From Pedosphaera sp. (GTDB lineage: Bacteria > Verrucomicrobiota > Verrucomicrobiia > Limisphaerales > UBA9464): a stretch of 14,670 bases of DNA. The stretch spans positions 1-14,670 of the forward strand of contig SIAZ01000066.1 in assembly GCA_009695405.1 (NCBI GenBank). The letters are read 5' to 3'. Below the pieces are notes generated by a model. It was not told the origin of the DNA, did not search any database, and worked only from the letters and a program-made list of their open reading frames with translations. Position 1 is the stretch's first letter; the number at the start of each line of letters is the position of its first letter. The position numbers were made by a program, and so were the translations under genes. Positions 7,374-14,670 of this stretch are shown here, one piece after another.

Positions 7374-8429
7374 TCAACCCATCGGTTCCTGTTGGGAGAT
7401 GCAATGGAAAGATCCCAATCCCCAGATTAACTTGGTAGAATCTAGGCCGACAACACGGTGCCTCGGAAATACCGATCGGAGAATTTCAAGGGCCAGCGCA
7501 TCGTTGGAATGTCGATACGTCGGCATCATTACACGTTCGTTCGCTATGTAAAAATTAGCGTAACTCGCCGGCAATCTCTGCCCCTCACACTCCACCACCC
7601 CTGGCATCGGCAACTCCACAATACTTAACGGACGCCGGTCTTGGTCTGACATGGTTTTTAAGCGCGCTAAATTGTCCTGCAATAGATCATAGTTCTCATC
7701 GCAAGGATCGTCCTCAACTACGGTTACCACCGTTCGCGAATCAACAAATCGGGTGAGATCATCAATATGACCATCGGTATCGTCTCCCACAATTCCGTCT
7801 CCCAACCACAGTATATGTTTTACCCCAAGCGATTCTTTGAGCTGTGTCTCAATCTGGCTGCGGGTCAAATGAGGATTTCGATTCGGATTCAGCAGGCACG
7901 CCTCGGTAGTAATCAAGGTTCCAGCTCCATTCACCTCTATGGAACCACCCTCCATAATGATTCCTGGAGAAAATAAAGGTAAGGATCGCAATTTAGCCAC
8001 ATGCTGCGGCACGGCGTCGTCCAAATCGAAGGGTGGATATTTCCCGCCCCAGGCATTGTAACCCCAATCGATCACGGCTCTCTCTCGATTACCTTCCCGA
8101 TTCCTCACCAGAAAAGTCGGACCGTGATCACGACACCAAGGCTCGTACGCTGGGAAAAAATGGAACCGAACACCTTGCAAAGGAACCTGCTGCTCCATCA
8201 ATAGCCCCCGAACCCAGTCAGCCATTTTAGCATCCCAGACGTTGATATTGACCTCCTCCACTTCGACGAGTTGTCGGATAAACTCCGCGTAAACTGGGGG
8301 CACGGTCTCGTACTTGTCTGGGAAACTAATTCCCTCAGGCCTCGGCCAAGTCAACCAAGTCGACGCATGAGGTTCCCATTCCGCCGGCATTCTGTAGCCA
8401 AGCTCCGCAGGGGTAGCATTCTTTTTCAT
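7374..8429 (-). CDS. aguA: Agmatine deiminase (PPAD-family)
   Basis: This enzyme converts agmatine to N-carbamoylputrescine and ammonia on the arginine route to putrescine. The 351-residue protein matches the family in length and carries the guanidine-handling motifs: WCRDHGP (98-104), EGGSIEVNG (160-168), GDDTDGHID (215-223) with the catalytic His, and the nucleophile Cys343 in GSFHCIS. The start is taken as ATG at 8429; a TTG immediately upstream (8432) is in frame and would add one residue. The conserved N-terminal block MPAEWEPHASTWLTWP follows. It lies 31 bases after the HAD gene and 66 bases before ispH, in the same direction. The usual partner, N-carbamoylputrescine amidase (aguB), and arginine decarboxylase are not in the window. 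The related function, peptidylarginine deiminase, is less likely because there is no signal peptide. Confidence 0.93.
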   Translation of the reverse strand: MKKNATPAELGYRMPAEWEPHASTWLTWPRPEGISFPDKYETVPPVYAEFIRQLVEVEEVNINVWDAKMADWVRGLLMEQQVPLQGVRFHFFPAYEPWCRDHGPTFLVRNREGNRERAVIDWGYNAWGGKYPPFDLDDAVPQHVAKLRSLPLFSPGIIMEGGSIEVNGAGTLITTEACLLNPNRNPHLTRSQIETQLKESLGVKHILWLGDGIVGDDTDGHIDDLTRFVDSRTVVTVVEDDPCDENYDLLQDNLARLKTMSDQDRRPLSIVELPMPGVVECEGQRLPASYANFYIANERVMMPTYRHSNDALALEILRSVFPRHRVVGLDSTKLIWGLGSFHCISQQEPMG

Positions 8430-8460
8430 CAAGAACTCAGTAAAGGGAATCGGAAAGTGC

Positions 8461-9078
8461 TCAAACTGAATCCCAAAGTGACAACACCCGTGGAACTGTC
8501 ACGGTTGGATCACTATGAATCCAAGCCGTCCAACCCCGTTGTCCCCCTGCTTCCACATTCTCACTTCGGTCATCTAAATAGAGCAACTCCTCGCCTCGCA
8601 ACCCTGTCAATGCTTCCAATGCTTCGTAAATAGGTGGGGCAGGTTTCATCGACTGAATTTCATAAGAAAGAATCTCCCCAGTGAAGGTTCGGTAAAAGGG
8701 GAAATCCTTTCGCACCGAACGAATTGCAAGGCCGTTTGTGTTGGAAAACACAAAGGTTGGAATCCCTCTCGCCACCAAGAGTTGGTGTAATTCCACCATC
8801 TCCGCAATCGGTGTGAAGATCGCCCCAAACCATTCAGCGAAGGTCTCCATGGTTCCGGTAAATCCTGTCAGTGCCACCACCGACTCATAGAACTGTTGAT
8901 CGGTCATCAACCCAGACTCGTAGCGGTGTAGCAAGGGAGACTGATTTACCACCTCCAAAAAAGCGGTGCTTTCCATTCGACTATAAGGCGCACAGCGACG
9001 GGCAAAAATGCCAAAATCGAAATCAAGCAACACTTTACCTAAATCAAAAACAACGGCTTTCGGAACAGTTTTTTTCAT
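8461..9078 (-). CDS. HAD-superfamily phosphatase, YihX-like
   Basis: A 205-residue HAD hydrolase of the subfamily I type with a small helical cap. Motif I is FDLGKVLLDFD (11-21) with nucleophile Asp12; the usual second Asp is Gly14, as in the YihX group. Motif II is FSNTN with Ser112, motif III is Lys145 in MKPAPPIY, and motif IV is LDDRSENV with Asp169-Asp170. The cap segment ESGLMTDQQFYES (54-66) also resembles YihX. E. coli YihX dephosphorylates alpha-D-glucose 1-phosphate, but substrates in this family vary and I would not transfer it. Its ATG overlaps the recR stop by 4 bp (ATGA), so it is probably translated by coupling with recR, and aguA follows after 31 bases. Confidence 0.88.
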   Translation of the reverse strand: MKKTVPKAVVFDLGKVLLDFDFGIFARRCAPYSRMESTAFLEVVNQSPLLHRYESGLMTDQQFYESVVALTGFTGTMETFAEWFGAIFTPIAEMVELHQLLVARGIPTFVFSNTNGLAIRSVRKDFPFYRTFTGEILSYEIQSMKPAPPIYEALEALTGLRGEELLYLDDRSENVEAGGQRGWTAWIHSDPTVTVPRVLSLWDSV

Positions 9079-9677
9079 TGAAATTCACGTCTCCCCTCCA
9101 TCGCTCGACTGAGGGTTAACTCATCGACAAAGTCCAACCCCGCGCCTGCCGGCAATCCTTGAGCTAAACGGGTGATGCGAACCCCTTTGGTCCCGAGGCG
9201 TTTAAGTAAATAATGAGCGGTTGCGTCTCCTTCCACATCGCCAGAAAGTGCCAAAACTACCTCTTGGAATCCTTCAGAAACTAATCGTTCCTCGAGTAAA
9301 GCAATGCGCAACTCATCGGGCCCAATTCCATCTAAGGGACTTAATTTTCCCCCTAGGACATGGTAGCGCCCCTGAAAGGCACCCGTTCGTTCAAAGGATA
9401 GCACATCTGTGGGGCGTTCAACCACGCAAACCACGGAACTATCTCGGCGAGATCCGGAACACAGTAGACAGGGTTGCTGTTCGGTTAATCCACCACACTG
9501 ACCGCACAGAGCCACTCGCGCTCGAGCCAAAGTAAGGGCCTCAGCTAAGCCCTGAGCAACACCCGCATCCGTCTGCACAAGATACAATGCCAAGCGCAAT
9601 GCCGATCGCGGTCCAATACTTGGCAACCCCTTCAACGCAGTAACCAATGCCTCCAAGGGTGGCGGTAATTTGGTCAT
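9075..9677 (-). CDS. recR: Recombination protein RecR
   Basis: RecR works with RecO (and RecF) to load RecA onto SSB-coated single-stranded DNA at gaps. From the ATG at 9677 it has 200 residues, the usual length. The N-terminal helix-hairpin-helix (about 4-28, with LPSIGPRSA) is followed by a C4 zinc finger, Cys58, Cys61, Cys70 and Cys73 (CGQCGG then PCLLC), and a Toprim domain (about 82-178) with VVERPTDV, the acidic GDVEGDAT segment and HVLGGKLSPLDGIGP. A TTG two codons upstream (9683) is also in frame; ATG gives the better fit to RecR starts. It sits 23 bases after ybaB in the classic dnaX-ybaB-recR order and overlaps the HAD gene by 4 bp. Confidence 0.96.
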   Translation of the reverse strand: MTKLPPPLEALVTALKGLPSIGPRSALRLALYLVQTDAGVAQGLAEALTLARARVALCGQCGGLTEQQPCLLCSGSRRDSSVVCVVERPTDVLSFERTGAFQGRYHVLGGKLSPLDGIGPDELRIALLEERLVSEGFQEVVLALSGDVEGDATAHYLLKRLGTKGVRITRLAQGLPAGAGLDFVDELTLSRAMEGRREFQ

Positions 9678-9700
9678 CGCCAAAATCAGTGATGCTGAGG

Positions 9701-10012
9701 CTAGAACATTCCAGGGATGGCAAATCCCTGAGTCACTGAGCCCATTTCTTTACTGGAAAGTTCGCGGGCTTCACTAATCCCGTCATTGACCGCCTTCAGA
9801 ATCAGTTCCTCGAGAAAAGCTAGGTCATCCTTACTCACCGCGTCTGGATTGATTTTGATAGATTTGATCGATCCATCACCGGAAAAGGTAACGCGAACCG
9901 TGCCACCGCCGGCGCTAGTTTCGATGCTTTTTTGGGCGAGGGCAACCTGAACGGACTCCATCTGTTGCTGGATCCGTTGAGCTTGCCTCATGAGTTTTCC
10001 TACGCTGCTCAT
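9701..10012 (-). CDS. ybaB: YbaB/EbfC nucleoid-associated protein
   Basis: YbaB/EbfC proteins are small dimeric DNA-binding proteins of the nucleoid, usually encoded between dnaX and recR. The 103-residue protein has the family layout: an N-terminal helix with repeated Gln and Met (SSVGKLMRQAQRIQQQME), a central strand segment around GGGTVRVTFSGDGSIKSIKI (35-54), an INPDAV turn, and a C-terminal helix with EELILKAVNDGISEARE. It starts at ATG. The gap to dnaX is 96 bases and to recR 23 bases. Its regulation may not depend only on the dnaX promoter, because the 96-base gap holds a palindrome. Confidence 0.93.
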   Translation of the reverse strand: MSSVGKLMRQAQRIQQQMESVQVALAQKSIETSAGGGTVRVTFSGDGSIKSIKINPDAVSKDDLAFLEELILKAVNDGISEARELSSKEMGSVTQGFAIPGMF

Positions 10013-10055
10013 ATCAATTCAAAAACAACCGACAGTTTATTTCATCCTGACCTTC

Positions 10056-10071
10056 TTCAGAATTATCTGAA
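10056..10071. promoter_or_regulatory. Palindrome in the dnaX-ybaB gap, possible internal promoter or operator
   Basis: TTCAGA (10056-10061) and TCTGAA (10066-10071) form a perfect 6-bp inverted repeat around 4 AT bases, 44 bases before the ybaB start. Read on the minus strand, the centre contains GATAAT, one mismatch from a -10 box, with TTGCCC 15 bases upstream as a weak -35. It may be an internal promoter with an overlapping operator, a small hairpin, or chance. Confidence 0.25.
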
Positions 10072-10108
10072 AATTCACAGTTGGGCAATTCCTGCGACGA
10101 GAGAAATC

Positions 10109-11908
10109 TTAATGACCTCCCTGCCCCTCGGAGGGGCCTCGAACCTCAATGATTCGCCCCTTAAAGATCTCTAAAGCCTGCTTCACCAAGGGATCGTCTT
10201 GAAACTCGTCCATACTGAGAACGATCGGAACAACGATCTTGGGTCTACTTTCCGGCAACCGAGGTTCCACAGACGCCGGTTTCTTTGCTTCCCGAACCGC
10301 TGGCGTTGCGATCAATGGAAGCGGTTCTGAAACGGCTTCTGTCTGAATAAAACGAACACCTATCGACTCTCCGGTCACTGCCGCTAGGGCCGCCTTCAAA
10401 CCGACTAGATTCCGTGGCGTATCAATGTACACGTCTGAGGGATGGGATAGGGTTAAAACTCCCTTCACCAAAGAAGTCGCCGAACACTGCTCCAAAGTCG
10501 TCCGCAGAAACCGTTCGGAGACCGGAAGTTCGGCTAGCAAAGCGGTCCAAATCCCAACTAAATCCTTGAGATCCACCTTGGGCCGAATCGATAAAGCCTC
10601 AGGTACAACAACCGGACTCGGATACGCCAGAATTTCTTCGGGCGCGGCCCCCGCGGGAACTGTAGGCGCTGAAACCGGACTCGATGCGATAGGAAGCAAG
10701 GGAACAACCAAGGGGCGCGACGCCCCAGCGACGGACAGCGGTACTTCAACTGCCGGAGACGGGCCCGACTGATCCCGCAAAAGCCGCAACTGCTTCAAAA
10801 CTACGTCCAGAGACATTTCTGTGCGAGCCTGAACAGATTTCAAAAGGGTCACTTCTAAAAATATCCGTTTCGAAGCCACCTCCCGAATTCGTCCTTCGGC
10901 TCCACTCAAAACCTGCATAATTCGGGTCAAAGCATCGGTATCGACCTTAGAGGACTGTTCTCGAAGAGCCGACAATTCAGCTTCGCTTACCTCGATCAAG
11001 GTGGTGTCCCCACGACCCACCAGAAACAACAAGAGGTTACGAAAATGATTCAATAAATCTGACAACAAACGTCCGAGATCTTTGCCCGATTTAGCCAATA
11101 AATCGAGTTGCTCAAGCACACCGCGATTGTCGCCGGAAAGTATCGCGCCAGCTAAATCCAGAAGCTGCGCGCGTGCAGCAAGACCAAACATAGAAAGTAC
11201 ATCGGTCTCCACAATCCGATTGCCACAGAAACTGATCAATTGATCCAAGGTGGACTCGGCATCTCGCATCCCTCCATCTGCTCCCCGAGCGATGGCGTGT
11301 AGGGCTGCTTCGTCCGCAATCACCCCTTCCTGTTGAGCTATCCAAGCAAGATGCTTTACAATCAATGCTGAGGGAATCCGCCGTAAATCGAAGCGCTGAC
11401 ACCGACTCAAAATCGTTGGTAGAACTTTCTCTGGATCGGTCGTCGCAAAAATAAATTTCACGTGAGCCGGGGGCTCTTCCAATGTCTTGAGCAACGCATT
11501 AAAGGCGGCAGTCGACAGCATATGAACCTCGTCAATGATGTAGACTTTGAAACGACCTGTCGCCGGAGCAAATCGAGCAGTATCCCGCAGATCACGCACC
11601 TGCTCTACACCATTATTGGACGCTCCATCAATCTCAAGGACGTCCAATGATCGACCGTCAGTAATCTCCTTTACTCTCGGATCCGTCTCGTCAAATTCCG
11701 CCTTCGGTCCATCGGTGCAATTTAAGGCTTTGGCAAAAATACGCGCCAAAGTGGTCTTGCCGGTGCCACGCGGACCACAAAAAAGATAGCCATGCGCAAT
11801 TCGCCCCGCCCGAATTGCATTGGCTAGGGTCAGGGTGACGTGTTCTTGCCCTACAACATCCTCGAACCGCTGCGGACGATATTTACGCGCAATGACCTGA
11901 TAGCTCAC
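10109..11908 (-). CDS. dnaX: DNA polymerase III subunit gamma/tau
   Basis: DnaX is the clamp-loader ATPase that loads the sliding clamp and organises the replisome. The 599-residue protein starts at GTG (11906-11908), giving the conserved SYQVIARKYRPQRFEDVVGQ. Walker A is GPRGTGKT (45-52), Walker B IIDEVH (124-129), and the SRC motif with the arginine finger is at 168-170. The AAA+ and collar domains end near 375, followed by a Pro/Val/Ala-rich linker (about 383-445) and a C-terminal domain (about 447-525) like the polymerase-contact region of tau. The final block DDPLVKQALEIFKG is a separate conserved tail. The zinc module is degenerate: Cys64 is present but the next three cysteines are missing. 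I see no A-run for programmed frameshifting, so a short gamma form is not predicted. It follows the pseudouridine synthase gene by 57 bases. Confidence 0.95.
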   Translation of the reverse strand: MSYQVIARKYRPQRFEDVVGQEHVTLTLANAIRAGRIAHGYLFCGPRGTGKTTLARIFAKALNCTDGPKAEFDETDPRVKEITDGRSLDVLEIDGASNNGVEQVRDLRDTARFAPATGRFKVYIIDEVHMLSTAAFNALLKTLEEPPAHVKFIFATTDPEKVLPTILSRCQRFDLRRIPSALIVKHLAWIAQQEGVIADEAALHAIARGADGGMRDAESTLDQLISFCGNRIVETDVLSMFGLAARAQLLDLAGAILSGDNRGVLEQLDLLAKSGKDLGRLLSDLLNHFRNLLLFLVGRGDTTLIEVSEAELSALREQSSKVDTDALTRIMQVLSGAEGRIREVASKRIFLEVTLLKSVQARTEMSLDVVLKQLRLLRDQSGPSPAVEVPLSVAGASRPLVVPLLPIASSPVSAPTVPAGAAPEEILAYPSPVVVPEALSIRPKVDLKDLVGIWTALLAELPVSERFLRTTLEQCSATSLVKGVLTLSHPSDVYIDTPRNLVGLKAALAAVTGESIGVRFIQTEAVSEPLPLIATPAVREAKKPASVEPRLPESRPKIVVPIVLSMDEFQDDPLVKQALEIFKGRIIEVRGPSEGQGGH

Positions 11909-11919
11909 TGGATCCTCTC
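11909..11919 (-). promoter_or_regulatory. Ribosome binding site supporting the dnaX GTG start
   Basis: On the minus strand GAGAGGA (11919-11913) stands 4 bases before the GTG at 11908. It is one of the few Shine-Dalgarno-like sites in the window and supports GTG as the dnaX start, along with the conserved N-terminus that follows. Confidence 0.5.
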
Positions 11920-11965
11920 GTTTAACGGTGAAAATTTACTTTTAAGATGTCTCAACCCGCCTCCT

Positions 11966-12772
11966 TTAACCCGCATAACGTCGCAGATACTTAATAGCGA
12001 TATCAAGGTCATCAGGCCAAGGAGCGGTAATATCTAACGGACCCGTACCGTCTGGATGTGCCATCACCAAACGCCATGCGTGCAAAGCGAGAGACGGAGT
12101 CAAAGGACGTTCCACCGCCCCAGGTTTTAATCGGTAAGCACGTTTAAATGAGGACAGGTACAAACGCTTTCCTTCGCCGTAATCATCATCGCCAAAAAGC
12201 GGATATCCTGTCGATTTAAGATGAACTCGAACCTGATGGTTCCGACTGGTTACCGAACGGCATTCCACCAAGGTAACACCACGAAAGCGTTTCAAAACCT
12301 TAAACCGAGTGAGCGCCGGCTTCCCCTCACGAGACCATCTCATCAATTGAGGTTCACGAATATCCGGTGCTAAACGCAGATCGACCTCAAATGTATCCTC
12401 CTCAGGAACACCCTGTATTAAGCCCACCGATACTTTCTCTGGGTTCGGTGTCCCAAACTGGTTCGCTAAATTGATAAGCGCCGCTTTATCCCGTGCCAAT
12501 ACGATCACCCCAGAAGTCTCGTAATCCAATCGATGCGCGTTGGCTAGGTAGGTCAAACCACGCTGTACCGCCCAAGGAGCCGCGCGCTCAATCTCCTTGT
12601 GCAAAAGCCCCATGAGGTTTGGTTTCTCCAAATCATATCGATTCGGAGATGTCAATAATCCCGCGGGTTTGGAGACTGCCAAAAGACGAGAATCCTCGTG
12701 CAGAATGGGCAGTTCCCACTTTTCACCTGTCGCCGGCCAATTGAGACGAATGACCGCTTCAACCGACTTCAT
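11966..12772 (-). CDS. RluA-family pseudouridine synthase
   Basis: RluA-family enzymes isomerise specific uridines of rRNA or tRNA to pseudouridine. The 268-residue protein has the catalytic motif AHRLDYETSG (79-88) with nucleophile Asp83, the early strand ILHEDSRLLAVSKPAGLLT (23-41), the RNA-binding motif SRNHQVRVHL (176-185) and GYPLFGDDDYG (189-199). No S4 domain precedes the catalytic domain, so it resembles RluA/TruC-like members more than RluC or RluD. The usual K-x-Y-x-A segment before the central strand is diverged (VSVGLIQG, 115-122). The target uridine cannot be told from sequence. Its ATG overlaps the stop of the chaperone gene by 4 bp (ATGA), so the two are likely translationally coupled. 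Confidence 0.88.
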   Translation of the reverse strand: MKSVEAVIRLNWPATGEKWELPILHEDSRLLAVSKPAGLLTSPNRYDLEKPNLMGLLHKEIERAAPWAVQRGLTYLANAHRLDYETSGVIVLARDKAALINLANQFGTPNPEKVSVGLIQGVPEEDTFEVDLRLAPDIREPQLMRWSREGKPALTRFKVLKRFRGVTLVECRSVTSRNHQVRVHLKSTGYPLFGDDDYGEGKRLYLSSFKRAYRLKPGAVERPLTPSLALHAWRLVMAHPDGTGPLDITAPWPDDLDIAIKYLRRYAG

Positions 12773-14421
12773 TGCCGAGAATCCATCGGCATTCCTGGGG
12801 TCATTTCTTTCTCGGCCAACCCAGCATTTTTAAACTCAGCTGCAAACCATCCTTGGAAGGCTGACATCTTTTTTTGTTGCCGCTGATCCTCCAAAGCTGC
12901 CGTCATTCCTGCCTTCACTTCGACATCGGTCACAGGGCGTTTGTCTGCCAAGAAAACCACCATTCCTCCATCCTGCGTCTCGGTGTAAGTGCCTACTTCG
13001 TTGGTCTTCGCCGACATCACTGCGTTCCGCACCGAATAAAGATTGAGTCGACTATCCAAGCCTGGCAATGACTGCATCGCCATCGAAAAAGGGGGGATTA
13101 CTGACAAAATTACTTTCTGAGTGGCTGCAAATTGAGCAAAGGAAGTTCCCGCCTTCAGAGCTGAAGTTGCACCTGCAGCAAACTTCTGCCCGTTCTCACG
13201 AGCAACAGTCCGAGCGCGGTCCATCTTGAAATCCCGCGTCACCCGATCCTTAACCGAGTCAAAGGCAGGCGTCTCCGCTGGTAACTTGGTTTGCAGCATC
13301 GGGATAATTATAAATCCGTTACCATCCAGCGGTTCTGTGTACGGAGTTTCCGCATCCAAGGAAGCCACCCGCTGCGAAAGTTGAGTGACGCCCTCCAAAC
13401 CGATAATACGTTCACCCGCTCGAAAAGGTAAAGTGCTGCGAATCGCAACCCCCGATTTAGCCGCAGTTTTGGCAAAATCCGAAGGCGTTACAGTCGCCTG
13501 TTGTCCGAGATCTTCATTAAACTTATTTGCCAACCGACGAGCAAACTCTAAGGCCCCCTGCTCCACCGCCTCCTCACGGGTCTTTGAAAATGCCGCTGCT
13601 TTACTCAAGACAATCTCTTTATCGTCACGGAAATTCTCCGCACCCCGTTGGGTGTAGAACTGCTCAAATCGATTACTAAAACTACCATCCGCCGCCAGTT
13701 GAGCTCTCGATTCCGCTAGATGATTACTGGCATCAAATCGAACATAGACCAACACCAGACGTTCTGGAATACGGTAAGAGACAATTCGATTACTATAGAA
13801 TTGGGTCAACTCTGCTGGTTTCGCTGTCACTGAACTCATCAGGTTTGAACTGCTGAAAAGTGCGACTGAAGCAATGTACTGCTCATTCTGTGTGCGAAAC
13901 TCAACCTCGGCCTCACGTGGAGTCACCAACTTACCCGCAGATCCCATCAACTCGACCAAGTGCTGTATCGCAATCTGCTGCCGACTATAATTCAAAAAAG
14001 ACGCCTCATCGATTCGTGCCTTTTCTTGAAGATTTTTCATCAGGGAATCGTAGTTGAAAACTCCAGTGGCCGGATCCTTGAAGGTCTCGCGGATATAGAC
14101 CCCCACCGCTACATCACTCACTTGAATGCCTAATTCATTGATCTTCGCCTGGAGCAGCAATTGTTGACGAATCTGTCCGTCCTTATCTGCTCCGAAACGA
14201 CCACGACCGCCCTGCATCAACTCAGAAACCTCCACGAAAGTGAGTGCGCGCAAATAATGGTCACGGGTCACCGGTTTGCCATAGAGGTTTCCATAGTTGT
14301 CCTCCCCACCACGGGAAGTTCCTTTTTGGCGGGCGTCAGACCAGATGACGAAACTGGAAATGACCAAGACCACAACAATAACCCACAGCCAACTTGAATG
14401 TTTACGAATAGTGCCGATCAT
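12769..14421 (-). CDS. PpiD/SurA-like membrane-anchored periplasmic chaperone
   Basis: The 550-residue protein has the PpiD layout: a short basic start (MIGTIRKHSS), one membrane helix (about 11-27), then a large periplasmic part. Residues about 45-165 fit the SurA/PpiD N-terminal chaperone domain, with GKPVTRDHYLRAL, then QQLLLQAKINELGIQVSD, a FNYDSLMKNL segment and SFLNYSRQQIAIQHL, all characteristic of that helical fold. PpiD helps newly exported proteins fold near the Sec translocon. I cannot see a well-conserved parvulin core; the segment about 310-395 lies where it would be and keeps only a general pattern (EPLDGNGFIIIPM, then PAFDSVKDRVTRDF). It may therefore be a chaperone without isomerase activity. 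It starts at ATG with no visible Shine-Dalgarno and overlaps the pseudouridine synthase gene by 4 bp. Confidence 0.82.
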   Translation of the reverse strand: MIGTIRKHSSWLWVIVVVLVISSFVIWSDARQKGTSRGGEDNYGNLYGKPVTRDHYLRALTFVEVSELMQGGRGRFGADKDGQIRQQLLLQAKINELGIQVSDVAVGVYIRETFKDPATGVFNYDSLMKNLQEKARIDEASFLNYSRQQIAIQHLVELMGSAGKLVTPREAEVEFRTQNEQYIASVALFSSSNLMSSVTAKPAELTQFYSNRIVSYRIPERLVLVYVRFDASNHLAESRAQLAADGSFSNRFEQFYTQRGAENFRDDKEIVLSKAAAFSKTREEAVEQGALEFARRLANKFNEDLGQQATVTPSDFAKTAAKSGVAIRSTLPFRAGERIIGLEGVTQLSQRVASLDAETPYTEPLDGNGFIIIPMLQTKLPAETPAFDSVKDRVTRDFKMDRARTVARENGQKFAAGATSALKAGTSFAQFAATQKVILSVIPPFSMAMQSLPGLDSRLNLYSVRNAVMSAKTNEVGTYTETQDGGMVVFLADKRPVTDVEVKAGMTAALEDQRQQKKMSAFQGWFAAEFKNAGLAEKEMTPGMPMDSRQ

Positions 14422-14433
14422 AAAAAGTATCTG

Positions 14434-14464
14434 ATAATTGCGGAAGCCGAAGCTTGCCTGTCAA
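14434..14464 (-). promoter_or_regulatory. Possible promoter of the PpiD-like gene and the minus-strand run
   Basis: On the minus strand a perfect TTGACA (14464-14459) is followed after 19 bases by AATTAT (14439-14434), which matches four of six -10 positions. The spacing is longer than ideal. Transcription from it would start only a few bases before the ATG at 14421, giving a very short leader, which agrees with the lack of a Shine-Dalgarno site. Confidence 0.35.
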
Positions 14465-14634
14465 AGTGCAAGAGGGTCAAACCGTAAAATCTACCCAAAT
14501 CCTCGCCTAAGCGGAATGGCGAAAAATTTCGGGAGAGCGGGTACCGGAAGGTTTTCAAAAATTGCACTCCCTCCGTTTTCCTCGGTTAAGCGCTACAAAA
14601 TAGTTATAAGTGACTCTTGTGTATAAGGTTTCAC

Positions 14635-14670
14635 ATGACCCTATCCTATAGTGCCATCGTTTCCCGTCAG
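14635..14670 (+). CDS. Possible start of a gene leaving the right edge
   Basis: An ATG at 14635-14637 opens a plus-strand frame of 12 codons (MTLSYSAIVSRQ) that is uninterrupted to the window end. AAGG lies 6 bases upstream as a possible Shine-Dalgarno, and TATAAG occurs at 14606 and 14622 as AT-rich promoter-like sites. Divergent orientation from the PpiD-like gene would explain the 213-base non-coding stretch between them. Twelve residues are too few to name a family. Confidence 0.35.
   Translation, partial: MTLSYSAIVSRQ

Noticed and set aside
10109..11908. Programmed frameshift site in dnaX giving a short gamma subunit
   Set aside because: No run of A or T long enough for a slippery site was seen in the expected region of the coding strand.
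14438..14626. Plus-strand frame of 62 codons upstream of the right-edge gene
   Set aside because: Basic, low-information product with no Shine-Dalgarno; it covers the likely promoter of the PpiD-like gene.
1..14670. CRISPR, tRNA/rRNA genes, insertion sequences, prophage or defence genes
   Set aside because: No spaced repeats, no tRNA-like T-loop in a plausible context, no transposase or inverted-repeat pair, and every large frame fits a housekeeping or common family.

Overview
The window is ordinary bacterial chromosome and almost fully coding. I see no insertion sequence, phage gene, CRISPR array, tRNA or rRNA. Gene content and family variants suggest a Gram-negative member of the PVC group, most likely Verrucomicrobiota. 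The pointers are a long-form IspH of 420 residues, a UvrA over 1,000 residues long with the unusual first signature LSGGETER, a DnaX whose zinc cysteines are replaced by an acidic loop, an outer-membrane lipid-transport MCE protein beside an FHA protein, and few recognisable Shine-Dalgarno sites. This placement is inference from protein features, not from a marker gene.

Left part (1-4228, all minus strand): ndk, then a terminator-like hairpin, then uvrA, a 338-base non-coding gap, and the start of an exported RidA-family protein that runs off the left edge. Middle (4390-6042, plus strand): an MCE/MlaD-type lipid-transport protein followed by an FHA plus zinc-ribbon protein. The MCE gene is divergent from ndk and ends in a perfect 15-bp tandem duplication that includes the stop codon.

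Right part (6045-14421, all minus strand): a long co-directional run that reads, in transcription order, PpiD/SurA-like periplasmic chaperone, RluA-family pseudouridine synthase, dnaX, ybaB, recR, YihX-like HAD phosphatase, agmatine deiminase, ispH. Two junctions are ATGA stop/start overlaps (chaperone-pseudouridine synthase and recR-HAD), which suggests translational coupling. dnaX-ybaB-recR is the widespread replication/repair cluster. The attached HAD, aguA and ispH genes are a lineage-specific tail with no obvious shared pathway. The FHA gene and ispH converge with only 2 bp between their stop codons. At the far right edge a plus-strand reading frame opens and leaves the window.

I found no convincing new multi-gene system. 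The points most worth a second look are the MCE-FHA pair with its internal repeats, the degenerate DnaX zinc module, the signal peptide on a RidA protein, the extra acidic insert in UvrA, and the chaperone with no visible parvulin core.
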